DNA from: Opisthorchis felineus
Taxonomy: Eukaryota; Platyhelminthes; Trematoda; Opisthorchiida; Opisthorchiidae
Assembly: GCA_004794785.1 (NCBI GenBank)
Contig: SJOL01009403.1
Coordinates: forward strand, 1,166,572 to 1,230,571
Length of the DNA stretch: 64,000 bases
Direction of reading: 5' to 3'
Positions within the stretch are counted from its first letter, which is position 1; every line of letters begins with the position of its first letter. Below are positions 28,201 to 43,200 of this stretch, one piece after another. Below the pieces are notes generated by a model. The model made no database searches and was not told where the DNA came from. It saw nothing but the letters and a program-made list of their open reading frames with translations. A program made the position numbers and the translations under genes.

Positions 28201-31200
28201 GTTGGTGCAGTGCGAGGATGTAATCAGTGCACTCCCTGGGCGAAACCCTACTTTCTGCTCTTGGATTTGCATCTCACGTGCCGAAGTTAGACGTCACAGT
28301 AATACTGAAGCCAGTAGTCACGTTATGATAATGTTAGGCTGGTACTTGTTGGGTCGGAACAGTCACCTTGTATATCTTTTTTTTTGAATTCAGGTACGAT
28401 ATGCGATAAGATTCAGCTGTCCGGAATTCACTCTAGTTTCAAAATCAGTTCAGAAAATCCAGTTAAAACAGAACACAAAATGCACCACCGTACTTAGGTG
28501 GTGCATGGAGGCTCATCTGACCTGGCCGCCCGAAGGCGTCTTGAGGCAGAAAGGCATATTAAGAGTTTAGTAACTAAAGCGGATCTAAACTCAAACAGCA
28601 CTGCTCAGTATGAGTGAGCCGAATGAAATATATAGGTTTAAAAGCTGAGGGCCAATTGAGCTCTTGTTGAGAACATTCCAAACAGCGATTCAAACGTTAG
28701 CTTTTCTCATTTATTAGTTTCCCCAAATTATCTCTGACAAGCTCGCTAACGGACGGTGTCATGGATTCTGTTTCTGGACTAGCTGGAACTGCTTCCGTGC
28801 TCCGCTAGACTAGCGTCCCTCATTGTTTGAACTTGCTGGTTCCACTCAGCCTCCTTATCTACACACAAACTTCGTCTGAGGTGACCGTTTAGGGAATTAT
28901 GCTGCGGTTCCGAAGCGACCAAGAGGCGATAGCGGCCGTTGTGAGATCCAGTGGTTGGTATGTGCGGTCTAGGAGACACCACATGCCAAGTCTCGAGCCT
29001 CACCTATGGTGATTGTTATCTCATCCCAATTACCACTAATTTCCTTTGGAAAGGTAGCTTTCAAACCACCACATAGTACGTTTTGGTGGGCTGGCTTCGT
29101 GGCTCGAAGGACTTTTCGGCGGTTAAACGGGAGGTATGATTCCTAGGCTTACCCGGGAAATTTACTGAAAACCTACATTGAACGAAAGCACGGTGCTTAT
29201 TAACACATGTATTCCAGAATGATCGGCAGTCGAGAATTGAGCCCCGCCGCTGGTAGCTAACGGCTACGTGGCCGGTCCGGTTCCATGGTTGTTCAGCAGT
29301 AGTGGGAAGCTGAATAACACAGCGTTGTCCTCTGCACTTAAACGCAGTATGCCGAGGATTTGTAAAAGACGCTCGCCAGTATCCCTTTGCCTTGGATCTA
29401 AAGTAAGCTTGCCACCAAATCGAGCCTGGCATCGACTCCTGTCTGCGTGTTGAAATCTCAAGCAATTGGAATCCTATCTGAACCCTTCATGATAGATTAG
29501 AGAGTGGTTATTTCTCATAAGCAGAAGCTATAAAAAACAGCAGTGCGGTTTCTCACAAAAGTGGACAGACGAACAGCACAGAGCCGACTATTTATAATAT
29601 CTAACTAAGCAGGGAAGCCTCAGCTCGGGATCTGAGAGCAATTCCAAAACCGGCGCAAACAGCTACGACAGCTGAAACATCACTTGAACTTCACAGGCGA
29701 TAGCAACTAGATAGCCTAGACGTCATAAGCCCATTTGCACGCCTGCCTCTTTCATTCAGGTTGTAGAGACGCAGAAACGTCCATCGATAACGTATCGAGG
29801 GTACACTCAGGCGTGCATATTGGCCCGTTTGCTTAAGGGCTGTAACATTAAAGGCAGCAGTAAAACCCAGAGAACGAGGAGACGCAGGCGTTGGAATCGG
29901 TCACTTCCTCAAGTGCTGGCCGACGTGCTTACGCTGAGATCAATATGCGATCCGACCGATGTCACCAAACGATGGCTGATTGGGCACGAAGATATATCTT
30001 TTGATGTACTTCAGGGTTTTACATGATCTGAGCTACGGCCAGAGTGTCCAAACCTATACAAAAGATAGATCAGAAAATTCAATGAAAGCCTTTGGCTCCA
30101 CAGCTCGACCGCAAAACAGAGTTGTTTGGGTTTAGACCGCCATTTTAGATGAACTTTTACGAAGCATTCTGCCACCTATGTTCCAACCCAAACCTGGAAG
30201 GCCAGGAGGTCTTTATCTGTCGAACAACCTGGTTATAGCGATTTTTTGCACGGGTATCCTGTAGTTTAGTTCAGTGGACTGCTCAGATACCCAAACCGCC
30301 GTACTACGGTAAGGCACCACGGTAGACATAGGCCCTTACTGTTCTTCAGACCAGGTAATTGGTATGAATTCCAGGTAGTTTTTGGATGCAGTGTCGTTCT
30401 CGCGGACAAAATCTTGTAGAATGCCCTCTTCAGAAGTTCCTCATCCACATGTTGCGGAAGTGAGTTGGTCTCCAGGTATCCTTTTGACCAACTAGCAGAA
30501 GGCTTTGTCACAGCAAGAATAAGCTTGCTGACCAATGCGAGCGTGTACAGAAATTCAGTCGAAAAGAGACTACCCATGATACGTCTTTCAGCATCTCATG
30601 CACTCTCTCTGAGATAGTTTATAAAAACCAACATCAGGGTATCTGGTTATGACGGGATTAACCTATATAGTGTGATGGCATCTAAAAATGACTTTTCCCA
30701 ACAAGATTTTTACGACTTATTTGATCTCCAGATATACATATAGTTCAACTCACACAAAAATTTTCATTGACAGACATCATTCTCGGTTGTGGCTTCGATA
30801 CAAATGGTTTGAGTTGCTCCGTTGCTAACGCCATCGATTGTTAACATTCTTTCTGGTTTTTCGCTTGCTATAACCCTGTATTTCAAATTATCCTCACCAG
30901 AGACACCATTTATACTCACTTCCACTTTTATACAGGCAATTTCTTGGTCAACACCGACATGCACAAACAACCAGCAGTATCTTATGCGAGTATACGAAAT
31001 CACTCTGGATATAGTTATCACTCATGTCTAGGCTCAGTTAGTTCCAATATTGCACTGCAGAAAATCTGCCACACAGGCTTTTCCCATCGTTCCTGGAAAT
31101 GTATTCTAAATAGGAAGAAGTTGAAATTGAAATAGATACTAAAAAAGACCTTTTAATCGTATTCTGTGTTTTTGTTAGCTGTTGGAATCTTGTTTGTAGC

Positions 31201-34200
31201 GAAATGGAGGGAATTAGGCAGGGAATCAGAAGCAAGAAATAAGGCCTAAGAGATTAGAGTGATTGGGACGCGCGCTGCGGTTGTCCAACCACCACAGATC
31301 AAAGAAAGTTGCTTTTTGTTACAAAATTTGCGAAAATGTGTGGGCGACAAGCTATGACATGGTAACTCGAGATAAAGGTGTCTCCAGTTAGAATGCACAC
31401 TGTAGGCTATTCTTGCCGTCTTTACTTCGGTTCACATAATTCTCCCTGCAAATCACTGGAACTCTTACATCACATGTAACCGATCCCACTGACGGGCTCA
31501 CTGTCACTTCATGAGTGGACTGCATAAAATAGTTTGAAGCCGGACATCCGTTAGGTGAGATACCCAAATGATGTTGGATCAAACCGGTTGATGGTACCTT
31601 ACTCCGACATAATGCACTGATGTGTTAATTTCATTACTGTTCGAAGGTGTAGGCACCCTGTTCTTGAGCATTTTTCGCTCTCAGATCTCAGTCTTCCCGG
31701 CTCTTTCCTTCTATCACTCGGACATTGATTCTTCGTTGTTGTGTTACAGTCTAGAGGCTGTATTTACTGCTGTTGTATGGCTGCAAAAAATAATTCTACC
31801 TCTGCTAGCAAACAGGGAATCATGCGATAAAACCAGTAAATGGTAGATAAATTTTCTAACACCACCGATCATAATACATTTACTACTGCCCGAATAGAGC
31901 AGCCAAAGAGGCAGGAAGAATTCTGGCTGAATGTAGTATTCCTCAATGCAAGGGTAAGTTGAACGCCGTCAAAGTAGTGAAGATAGGATTCAGAAGTTTA
32001 GCTTGTTCAGCTGATTTTACCAACTTTTTAGGCAGTTTAGAATTCACTGGCGCACATCCAAAACTCACAACGTTCAAAGGAATCATCCAGCTCATTAAAC
32101 ATGTGACACTAAGTTGCATTTTCTCATGGATAAAGGAGTTACTGGCCTTCCTTCAACTTCAAAACCGCTTCTGGAGAAAGGCAACATCGGAGACCGTAGG
32201 AAGTAATCTCTACGGAGATAGAAAATCCAGCCAAGTTTGGGGTGGAATGCTTCCGGTGGACCCACCACCCAGAGGATTAACCCCTGCTGGATACTAATTC
32301 TCTTTAGGGAGTGCTGCAGCGTTCGATTTAACTATTTTATGTGCTAACGACTATCGGTCATCTACCGTTGAAGAGTCGCGCAACTGTATGGGTTGTGTGA
32401 ATCACGCGAAACGTCCTACATCAATGCTTAGGAAATAACGCGGTCATTCTAAATCGTCCATTACAACTTATGTTTACACTGATGAAAATGGCTGATTCCA
32501 GTGGGAGGTACCCAGTTGTTGTTTTTTTTTTAAATGTAAACACTTGTTTTCTAGAAAATCATGTCCGTTATCGCCCATCAGCAAATGCGAATGCTGCTAA
32601 GTACAAGTTTTGACCTGCACAAGTAGACCCTGATCTAACCCGGACTACCCACCACAAAATGGTGACATGTGAAAGCACAACCGGAAAATCTTTACGATTG
32701 CAGGTAAAAATCAAACGAACTCTCTGAAGTAAGGCTTTGTATGCGGTTCGCATAAATGGTGAAGTTTTATTGGAAAGTCTGCAGCAACAACCCTGCCACA
32801 ACAAACAACCATTCTACCCCCTCATTCACTTCCAACGCAGGATTAGCAGCATCATTCACGAAACTCGAAGCAGCTCGGGAGCAGAACAAATAAAGATGGC
32901 AAGGAAGAAGAAATTCGCGAAACCCAACGAAAAGACTGAGGCTGAAAAGAAGGAAAGTGAAGGGAAACAAGTGAATTATCGTGCCTACGCACAACAAGTT
33001 ACGCTGTTGCGTGAACTGATCGAGCAGTATCCGCATCTGCTGTCGGTGTTTGATTCAGAAGATACCGACCTGGATGGCTATATGATTTCAGCTTTGCTGA
33101 GTAGCGGTGAGTTACGTTTCAATGAGTACCAGCCACTTGCGTCTTTGTAACAAACATGTTATTTATGGCGAGACTAGTTTAGTTGCGCTAATAACAGAAA
33201 CCTAGGCCGCGTGTCTGAGACAGAGTGAATTACGTAGGCTTCGCGCGATATGTATTTCTTGCGGTTAAAAATGTTCTGTAACCATACCATAAAGGTTCAT
33301 CGAGAATCAACTAACTTTAATGCAGCCCAGCACCTAAAGCTGCTCAAAAGTCTCAGCTTCTGAAGCATTTCAGCTTGTGGATTCAAATGCGACACAGTCG
33401 CTCCACGGCAGGTAAGTAGCGCCTCATTATCTTTTCTTGGGTTGTCCGGCTGTGACTCCACTGCATCTTGCAAAGCCGGAGTTTTTCGCTCAGTTTTCCG
33501 ATCATCCAGTCCGTATGCCGTATCTTCCCACGCATGTGCTCACGTACACACCCGAATCTGGCACGTGTCAAGTCAGAGAGAACGACAGGCCTCGCTCTAT
33601 CCTCGGGTTCTTGGCGAGGGCATATCATGGGCTCAGTCCTCTTGTGCCCGCAGGAACGAGGGGCAAGCCATGCGATCAGGGTTCCAACGGGCCTCAACGA
33701 GCAGAGTGCTGATTTCACTATGAGTGCGCACGGGCACACCTAAATGCCGAAAACCATCCAAGCTCTCCAACCGAAAAATCGATAGCTATCGGTGGCCTTC
33801 ACGTGCAGTCAGGACGCAACACCGAGCTGGTGGTACCGGCAAAAAGGAAAGTTGCCCTCGAGGCTGCAAGCGCTTGCAAGCAGCATGGGTCAAACGACCT
33901 TGTCGATTGTAGTCTCATGGAGTTATTGGCTGGACCGTAGCACTAATCAGCAAAAAGCTTAGACTTATCATTTTGAGCTTCCGCAGAAAACTTTACGCGC
34001 AGTTTGCTCACTTCGAAGACTGGTTGACGGCCATTGGTGGAAGCAGGCAATACTAAAGTTTGGCAATCAAAATTTCACCAGATGTTAATTTATTTATGTG
34101 CCTCGCAACAAGCTGATGTAATTTACTAAGTAATGAAAAGTGTGAAGTATCTGTCTTCAGCCTCTGTGTAAGGTTTTGTAACGCCATCAGGCCCAGAACA

Positions 34201-37200
34201 TGGTCAAGAAGGGAGACAAGTTTCGACTGATAGCAGCCACTCTCGTTCAGCCTTACAGCAAGGACTACCAGCAAGAGCTGCCAGACAAACTTTGGTGGCG
34301 GTTGACACCAGGTATATTGGAAAAACTGAAGTCACTGCGGTACGATAGCTCACAACACCTGGACCTGTTTTCACTTGAGAGGTGGAAAAAGCAAGGGGGA
34401 CCTAACTGAAACTTTCAAACTTACTGGTGGTCACATGAACTTCAACCTTGCCAGTGTGTTTGCCTTAGAGGACATAACAGAACGTATTGAAGCCACGGCC
34501 AAAGATGATGAGTGCACAATGCTCTTTTCACTACAGGTCGCCGTCCACAGAGTCAGGATAGATCTCCCTATCCTCCGTCGACTAACCAGTGTACACCTTG
34601 TTACACTGCTTATAACTGAGTGACTAACTGACTCAGCGAAAATGCAGAGTGCGAACTGAGTGGTCAGAAAACTGAGCGAGATGCCCTGCAATTGCTGCAG
34701 GCTAAACCATATGATTAACAATATAATAGAAAGTAGTACAATACAAAAGAAGGCAGTACAACAGTATAGAATAAAATAGTAACAGTACAATATCAAATGA
34801 TCCCAGATTTTTCGTGAACAGTCGTTCAGCCCTAGTTGGTGCTACATTTTCGGTCAAATGTAGTCAGTTCCCAGACGGTCTTCGAAATAAAACGTTCTGG
34901 TCAAAGCACGTTCAAAAAGCTCCCGTTTTGGGTCTATCGCTTCAAGACACGCACCAGGAATAATACCAAAACAACTAGTTGCTGGAATGGGCTGCTGTGC
35001 ATTCCCACATATAAAGCCTTGACGCATTCGGTGTTTTTAAACAGTTCTAGCCAATAAACGAAAAGTCACAACCCACCGGGAGTTCATGACTTTCATATAT
35101 CTTTTTTTTATTGTTCCGCGAGTTATCCCACGTTACACTCGTTACACTCCCGAAACCTAGTTACAAGGCTTCATTCACCGGTTAACTTTTACATTTGTTT
35201 GTAAGCCGCCGGTAACAACCCCAACATCTTGTATATTCTTGGGTTTTCAGAGTGAACTGGAATCATCAAGCTCTGGGAAGACCAAGCAATCAGGCTAACG
35301 ATAAGCACCAATGAACAGGTGTATAATAGAATTGTAGAATCTAAATGAGTGTGTGATATTCAGAGACGGTTTGTACTTCCTACAAGGTTTGTGTTCATGC
35401 ACGAGTGCTAGAAAAAATTTAGAAGTCAGACCACATACTGACTAAGGTTTGATACCGTTCTGTGTGAAAGAGTAATATGCACATGCTGGGTCTTCCCACT
35501 TTCACGACGAGACTGGATCTTACAGCGCTGTGACGCTTTGTGTACCCGCATAACAAAAATGTACATGTGGCACTCACGGAGCCTGCCATACTATGTTGAT
35601 CATTGGGTAGAGTTCTGATTAACAGAATCGTCTGGTCCTCCAGGTTGGGGGATTGGAACATGTATGGTGACTTGTCCCTTAAAAATGTAGGCTGCTCTGC
35701 GGGTCTTACGCCAACCGCACCTGCCTTGTTGTTAGGATTTTGTGCTTGAGACTTTGGTGGAGGACCCTAACTGTCCTCCTGTCAAGGTCTGGGCGCCTTG
35801 GCAGCATGCCAGCCTGCGTACAAACCCGGCTAAACTATCCATTCCGAAACACAAACAGCTGTCGTGTTTGATAAACCTGCAAATTTGTGTAAATATCAAG
35901 GATCAGTGGTTCATTGGTTGCATTAAATGCCTTACAGAACCAAAAAGTTGAGCGGTTTAGATCGGTTTAGTGATCACTCACAGGATCATGGTGGAGGGGG
36001 TGAGAAAGTTCGATGAAAACTGTTTGGAATAGTCTTTTTGGTCTCCAAAATAGGAGGTAAAATGTACCTTGGTTGACTTTTCCGTTTGCTAAAACCATTG
36101 TTCCGTATGGTATGATACAAAATAGCATGCTGAAGATAGGCATTGCACTTCCATCCTTAACAACAATTCGGAAATCATTGTCAAATGGACGTGTTTTCTA
36201 TTCACGTGTTCTGAAGCTTATCAAGGCCGCTGAAGTAAGTCCATCAAGGCCTTCGCTGTGTGTTTAAAGGACACTTGATGTTACTCATAAGATAACGTGG
36301 ACTTAGTTACACAGCATCTCATATTTTCTTATGTCGACTGACCTATCCGCTCCATGATCACAGAAAAAACCTTAATTTGTAAGTTGTCATAAAACTCGAG
36401 TTATACACTCACCTGCAAACCAATTTGATTTTGCTGGGAGATTCACCTGAATCCTAGCTGAATCTCTTGTGTACGATGAAGAAGAACCTCACAAACGAGA
36501 GATTAAGCTAGGTTTCAGTTGAGTTTCCTATCAAAAGCAACCTGGTATGCAGATGAATGCATAAGTCAAATTTCACGGGTTGAGTTCAAGTAGAACATAA
36601 GGTTGATGGAACTCGGGGACTGCGCCTACCTGCTGAGCCCCAAGAAGGGCGAAACAGGTTGGCATAAAACCTTTGTACCGGCTACTGTCCTTGTCAGTGA
36701 GGAGACAACGAGAAATGCTGTCATCTACCAGCCTTAAGAACCTCATAAACAAGAGATTAAGCTGGATTCCAGGCGGGTCTCCCGTCAAAACCAAATTGGT
36801 ATGCAGATGAGTGTATAAGCCCAATACCAGTCCTCTTATCCTCATTGTGTCATCCAAACTTTTAAAAGGAAATAATTGTCCCATTTCTCAGATGGCGGAT
36901 TTCCGAACCACAAATCCGCCTGGTAAACTTTAGGCGAACAACAGCTCATCTATGTGTGAATGTGAAAGCAGTGTTAAAAGATGGGGAATGAATGTGAGGA
37001 TCAAACATACGGTTCGAAATCTGGTGTTATATCATGATTAAACTCACTTTCCAGATCTAGACGCTGTTCTGTCACCAGCTGGCTGGTGTAGCCAAACCCT
37101 CGTGTTGTCCATTCGGATTCCGTTTCTCCAAAATCACTTAAATCTAAGCTATTAAACTTAAATTCTCAGATATAAGGAAACCGTATTTCTTGTGAGAGGG

Positions 37201-40200
37201 TGCCCCAATACAGTAAGGTCGTTTTTTTATTTAGAGCATCCTCAGGAGACAAAAACAAATGAGAATCAGCACAATGAAAGTCCGCTACATCACTCAATGA
37301 CTCTGAAAACAAATTCAGGCATAAAAAGGTGTTTCTACGTCTTACTTAATGAAACAACATCAGTACAAACTACACAAGATAGGGACCAGAAGCCAACTTG
37401 AAGGGAATTATGCGAGGATTTGAACCCTGGTCATCGAAACCAAATTCACCATGCTACCAGGATTGAAAAACGTGTTGTGTTCCATGTCAGCCAACAGACT
37501 CCGTCCATTTCGCTGTTCTTATTTTCAAGCGAAGCTTCTCTAATGCTACTAACTGGTGAAGCATAAGGATCGCCACCACGATGCCAGCTGAAAGCAGAGA
37601 AAGCTCGCAGCTGATTGGACGTCATGCTTTCGATGCTGACTTCTGTCATCTCCCATAAAGCAAGTAATTGTGTGAAGTGACACGCATCAAACTGGTAGTC
37701 GTTTGACTGTGCCGGAGCCCACTGCTTCAAGCACACAGTTTAATGAGCTAGTATACACCTTTTTGAATTGTATTCCCTCTGACGGATAGTTTACCTGTTA
37801 CCAACAGTCAAGCGGGCACTTGAATAACTGCAACTTCCCTTCTTTCCGCAATGCAGCTGGTATGGACACTCCACGAGATGACCTCAACTTAGACCAACTG
37901 GAGATAGCAATTCGCCTAAACCGGGCAGATATTGCTCGAACAAAAATATTTTTGGAAGGGAAACGGTGGAAGGTAAGTCTTTGAGTCGTACTCACGTAGT
38001 TCATTTTCTACTTAACGGTTGTCCCATCCAATAGGGCAATCCCAGCCACTCTGAACCCATTCTTTTTTCCAGGCCTTTTGGCCAAATCATCAATTTAATG
38101 ACTTTATCTGTGAGCGCACATCACTGAATTTTCTGGTGCCGGTACCAAGGTATTTGAGCGCTGCGACGACTGTGCGGATAAGTTTCGATCCACACCTACA
38201 CGTCACGTGATCCTAATCCAGTCGCACCGTTTGGAGCTCCCACGCCTTGGACGGCATAGCAACCAAGCCACACTCGGCGCGCAGGCCTTGGGCCGATGCC
38301 CTGGTAACTAGGGCCGGCTGGGACGACTAGACAAAGCCGTTGATTCGCACAAGACGTGGCCTACTGCAGTCGCACTTCTGGTCAGTCAAGGCTAAGTGAA
38401 TCAGTCGGTTGGGTCCCAACTGGGTGAAGATGGCTGGCTAAGACTTGTGTCGCTCAGGTACTCAAGATTCACTAAATGAAGCAAGTCGCTTTGTCGTAGT
38501 CTTTTACGAGGCTCTGTCACAAAGCCGGATACGGAGGACTCTAATAATGGCAATGGTGCAACAGTCACGAATGGAGGTTGTTTCAATTAGCCGGATGCTA
38601 TTTGCATCGATGGCCCAGCAGAGCTTACGGATGCAGATGTACCTTGGAGTCAAGCCTTACCTGTTAGTCAACCAGGGTAGCAACCCGGCCGAAATATATT
38701 TCACGAGACACCGGTTTCTGGGATGCGAGCCTTAGACCCATAAAATGGAATGGTAGTCACCGATATTATTGTGGCAAGAGGCCTATTTTGCACCAGTCTA
38801 CCGGGGTTGGGAGAATATACAGTCAGACTCTGTCAACACGACCAAACAAACCTCAACTGGAAGAGAACAGACTATTGTCCTGCAGTTGCTTCTTGATGCT
38901 TACAAGGCGCATTATGGGTCTTTTGAGGAGCTTTGATCTGAGGAGAAAGCCATTCTTTTTTCCGTAAAGTGGTTTCGGTCAGAAACATAAAATCTGATGT
39001 GCCTTCTTCCCAAATTGTGTTAGTCCAATATGGCAGGGAATGCAACTTACTGGTTGAGAAGAGGATACCATCTAGAAGGGAGCCCAACTTAATTTACTGA
39101 ATTGTGAAGTTCCATTTTGAAAAGTCTATCATAATAAACTTGCAGAATTTTCCGTGGAACAAATCTTCTGTGAGTTCTCCGATTTTACTTAGGATCAGTT
39201 TACTGGTTAAGGTAACGTAAGGTAACGTAACTGCGCAAAATAACCCAGTGAAAACACTATAATATCACGCAGAAAATAAGAACTAGGTGTAAACCTACCT
39301 GCTCAGGGCTATAAAGTGGACTAGTCCCCCCTTTGAGCTCAAAGAAAATTACAGTCATGCCACATACAATCATGTCCCGCGGCTATGTAAGCCACCAGGT
39401 GATTATCAATGCTTTTGTTCTGAAACGGTAATCAGCTGATCAAGCCTAAATGAATGAAATTAACCGCTCTCTCGCTGTTTTACCGTTTTTTGGCTGAATA
39501 CATGACGCTGCGTGGAGGTGTTTATTTCTAGTGGTTTAGGGCACTCTTCGATCACTGGAGCCGTCAAAAAATACACTCATGTGGACATCAATTTGATTTT
39601 GACGGGAGACTCACCTGGAACCAAGCTGAGTCTCTCGTTTATGGTGTTTTTAACCCAAATAAGTTTGTTAAACAAACAGGTGAATCTGGGTTTCGGTAAG
39701 GAACAGTCGTTCGAATGGCACCTTGTTTCCGCTGCTGATCAGAAAAGAAAGCGAGTTTTCTCATTTTCCGCAAGGCTACGCACCGTCTATTCATAATGTC
39801 CGGAACAGCTCATGTGTTAAAAAAATGTTTAGGGGGTGGGGCACAGCCGTGAATGACTTCTGCTTCACGATTCTCTCGCAGTGATCAGCAAACTTCCACT
39901 TTTCGTTGGGGATGTCCTTTTAGATCAAATAAGTTAAGCCAGGCTTAAAAGCAATGGCATCTTCGCTTTATCCTGCGAACGGCTCGTGTGGGACATTGAG
40001 GTCTAAAGTGACGAAATAGTCAGTGTTGCTTTAGTTAAGTATGCATCTGGTGGGGCAAACTTAGCTGACTGCATAATTTTCCCATATGAATGAACTCCAG
40101 CCAGTGCCACAGCAGCTCATTCCCGCTGAACTTCGATACCTTCCAGCAATGAGAATACTTTTGTCCGCTGTTAGGACTGGTAACCAGCAAATGTAATGAT

Positions 40201-43200
40201 AACGTTGAAGAAAATCTGCCAGTCTACCAACGTTAACTGGAGGCTTTTTGATGAATATGGAGATAGCTTTCGTTCTAGCCGCAAGGCGAAGAATCCGGGT
40301 ATCCAAACAATAAACAAAAAATCATAGAAGTTTCGACCTATTTTAGCCGAACCTGTCTGTTATCGCCTGCTATCTCATGATCATTCATAGCTACAATGAG
40401 TTTTGATTAATCCGGTCAAACATGATTTCTTCCTTCATCAGAAGTGAACAGCGCAACGCTCGAGATGTGTAAGCTTTAATTGACAGCTCCTCTGGTGAAC
40501 ACTACCGTACGTCGGTGGATTGCTCTTAAAGAGTGCTGGGAATTCAACGAATGCCTGACGCTTCAGTTTTGTATTTTGATCGTATTCTGATTATCTTGGA
40601 ACAGAACCCAGAAAGGCCTATCAATGCTACAGTTCTCTCCATCTGCAGACCATCCATAAAACAGACCCTTGCCGAACAGGCATCAGTATGGGCAGCTTTT
40701 TAGGGCTTATTCCGTATGACAGGACATCTCCGAAAAAGTTCATTTCCAAGGAAGGTTGACCTAGTTTGTTCGTGCATCATGTCTCTTCAAAAGAAGAGGA
40801 AAGGAGTTCATTGCATTCAGGTTACCGAGCTTGAACAAGTCAGTTCCACTATTTACACATTCCATATTTCCTGAAGGATAGCCAGATGTATAATTTAAGG
40901 AGACTTAAACTGCAGCACACTTGAATAGAACGAAAGAGCACTCATTAGTTCACATCACGGAACACTTGCCAAAGTCGCTATTCAGATCGAGCAATAGATA
41001 TTCGGAAACCGGCATCAGTGAACACTAATGATGCGCCAAACTGAACTGTCAACCAGAGATCCCGAATTTATAGTCGTCAGACCAAATGTCCACTGATGCG
41101 CTGGTAGGACGCTGCGCCTATCTGATGCCTCAAACCCATCCCAGAAATCTATGATGTTGTGCTTGGCTTCAATGTGTTAAGACAAGACACGTGAATGTTT
41201 GAAAAATCCCATATCTTATGAGCCTGCTTCCTTCCACCCCTGCTGTTTGTCTACGTCCATTTCCCCATTTAGCGTAGATTCACACCTTTCACCCATTTCG
41301 ATGTGCCTCGAACTTCAATGACCTTTCCCCCGTTTCGCATCTCCACATCACTACATCTAATTCTCTCTGATTATGTGCTAGTTGGCTGCATTTTCTATGT
41401 TTTTCTTGTCTACTCCCCATTTAACCTCAGTCGAATAAGACGTCACGAAATTTCATGAACCGAGTAATTCTGCGAAAACGTTTTTTACTTGGCACTTGTT
41501 TCAAATTACTCAGTGGGAACCTTTGCTTTGTAAATGTCTCTCACTGGAGGGAAAGAAGAAAATGCGCTAGTCCTGTGAAACATTTTCCATTCCGGTTTCA
41601 CCCGATGGTAGGCCCTCCGGAGCAAAATAGCTGCAAGCTGTTCTAAAACAGCTGCTCTAAGCTAAAAACACCGATGACTTTTTTCTCTTAGCCGAACATA
41701 CTTTTACTGAAAACTCTCCAAGACCTCACGACCCGTTTCACCTGTCTTCGTTCTCATTGGGTAGACGGAGTCTCTGAGTTTACCTTCAGTTAACCTTATG
41801 TTCTAATTGAACCCAAATTGAACCCAATTCGCGAAACACTACTCATTTGCACATTAATTTGGTTATGAAGGTAGACTCAGCTGAATTCCAGCTGAATCTC
41901 TCGTTCATGATATCCCTTTATTCGTATATCTGACAGGAATGACTTTCCACGATGCATATTTCTTTCGTTTTCAGAAAGGTGCTTTAGATGATTTCATGTT
42001 CACCGTAATTCTGAACGACCAAAATGATTTTGTGGGCCTTCTGCTGGAGAATGGATTTAACTTGGAACATTTTCTATCGGTTCACACGTTGGAACGCTTG
42101 TACACAGAAAGTCTGAAGAAAACAGTAAGCACTTTTCTACTCACAAATAGGTGCGTGTTTTCTGAAGCTAATTGCTAAGAAAAGCAACATTATGAAACGT
42201 ATATTCGGTGCTATGTTTGGCAATTTATAAGGTCACCTATATTTTCCCAAAGGATATGGTGACTGAGCATGATGTTTTAACCTAATACTTGACGAATTCT
42301 TTTTTTAAGTGGAAGGCAAGTGTTCCACACCTGCAGATATTTTGCAGTCTTACAATGTCCTACTTGTGGCGCCTTTCATCGTCCTGTTTTCGAAATCCCC
42401 TATTTATCTTAACAGTCTGGCTACTGGATGGAATAATACAGGGGACTGGATGGATAACCTTTACACGCCTACTCTGACTTGCACACCAAATTCAGCTTTT
42501 TTCTCGTGTGCACCTCGAACAGGGCTCTCATATCTGAAGAAACAACTTTTTCCCGGTCCCTTGAGCTTCACCATTGTATTAAAAGGTAAAATTTCAAGTT
42601 CTCAAAAGGGACCGGAGAATTCTGGAGAACCTGTCTTTTCTATCCCTACCAGAGACCATTTTTTGGAACTCAGTAGGTGTGGACACCATTTGTCCTGGCA
42701 CCTGATTCCTGTTTGGCTATGGGGAGGCAGGTTGTTCAAAAGACTAGTTCAACTCTGCTGGTTACCTTTCGGAAACATTCCAGATACAACCTAATGAACT
42801 TGACAACTGAACGCACCGTACATTGAGGTAGTCCCACACACTGTGTTTACCACAGCAGGTCAGAAAGCGTGATCTCAGTTGTGGTTGGTTCACTCTTCCA
42901 GTCAACGCTACACACAGTTCCGAGTATTGTGACCTCAGTCGTCTGATGAAAGATCAGATGTGTGGCTGGTAATTCAGGTCATCAATGAGAAGTAAGATGT
43001 CCTTGTTCTTCAAAGGCGAAATAAAGCTTTTTAATTCAGTCGGAGAGGTGTCACGTGAAACTGGTCAGCTCTTGTAAAGTGAAGTTGTTAACGACTGAAA
43101 ATTGATGAGGTCACTAGACTTTTTAATTATCATTTTCTGAAGGAGATCCTGTGCCTCTTTAATGGCGCACACTTGGATCGCATCGGTAAACGTAGGTGTC

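Larger units (their letters stand above)
26817..32840 (+). other. TRPM intron (6.0 kb)
   Basis: The intron contains the minus-strand LINE remnant (27370-29470) and a perfect hairpin (28480-28506). A minus-strand frame at 30266-30577 is possibly a retroelement fragment but not assignable. From 30600 to 32840 I see only short background frames. Confidence 0.65.
33107..37856 (+). other. TRPM intron (4.75 kb)
   Basis: The intron contains a G+C-rich island (33440-33900), a LINE 3' tail (34200-34640), hammerhead elements (36410-36835) and a tRNA-derived SINE-like unit (37410-37462). The stretch 34830-36400 shows no recognisable feature. Confidence 0.65.
37973..41974 (+). other. TRPM intron (4.0 kb)
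   Basis: The intron contains a G+C-rich island at 38130-38400 with no recognisable coding, a hammerhead-element arm (39575-39650), a weak ribozyme-like scrap (41098-41150) and a degenerate copy (41708-41915). Nothing is supported in 38800-39500 or 39800-41090. Confidence 0.6.

Noticed and set aside
30266..30577. Minus-strand 103-codon frame as a retroelement tail
   Set aside because: Some resemblance to retroelement C-terminal segments, but no motif firm enough to name a family.
32704..32840. Extension of the 32841 exon to upstream AGs (32703, 32733)
   Set aside because: The 32703 start meets a stop, and 32733 gives the wrong phase for the previous exon. The AG at 32840 has a pyrimidine tract and the right phase.
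39290..39350. CCTACCTGCTCAGGGCTATAAAG as a ribozyme copy
   Set aside because: Similarity covers only about a dozen bases, with no GAAA or arms.
41098..41150. CTATCTGATGCCTC...AGAAATC resembling a hammerhead core
   Set aside because: Only the CTGATG part and GCTGCGCCTA fit; no stem II or stem I pairing. At most a very eroded copy.
42309..42794. 161-codon open frame in an intron as a nested gene
   Set aside because: Non-ATG start, no recognisable domain, and it includes an inverted repeat. Probably background or decayed element.
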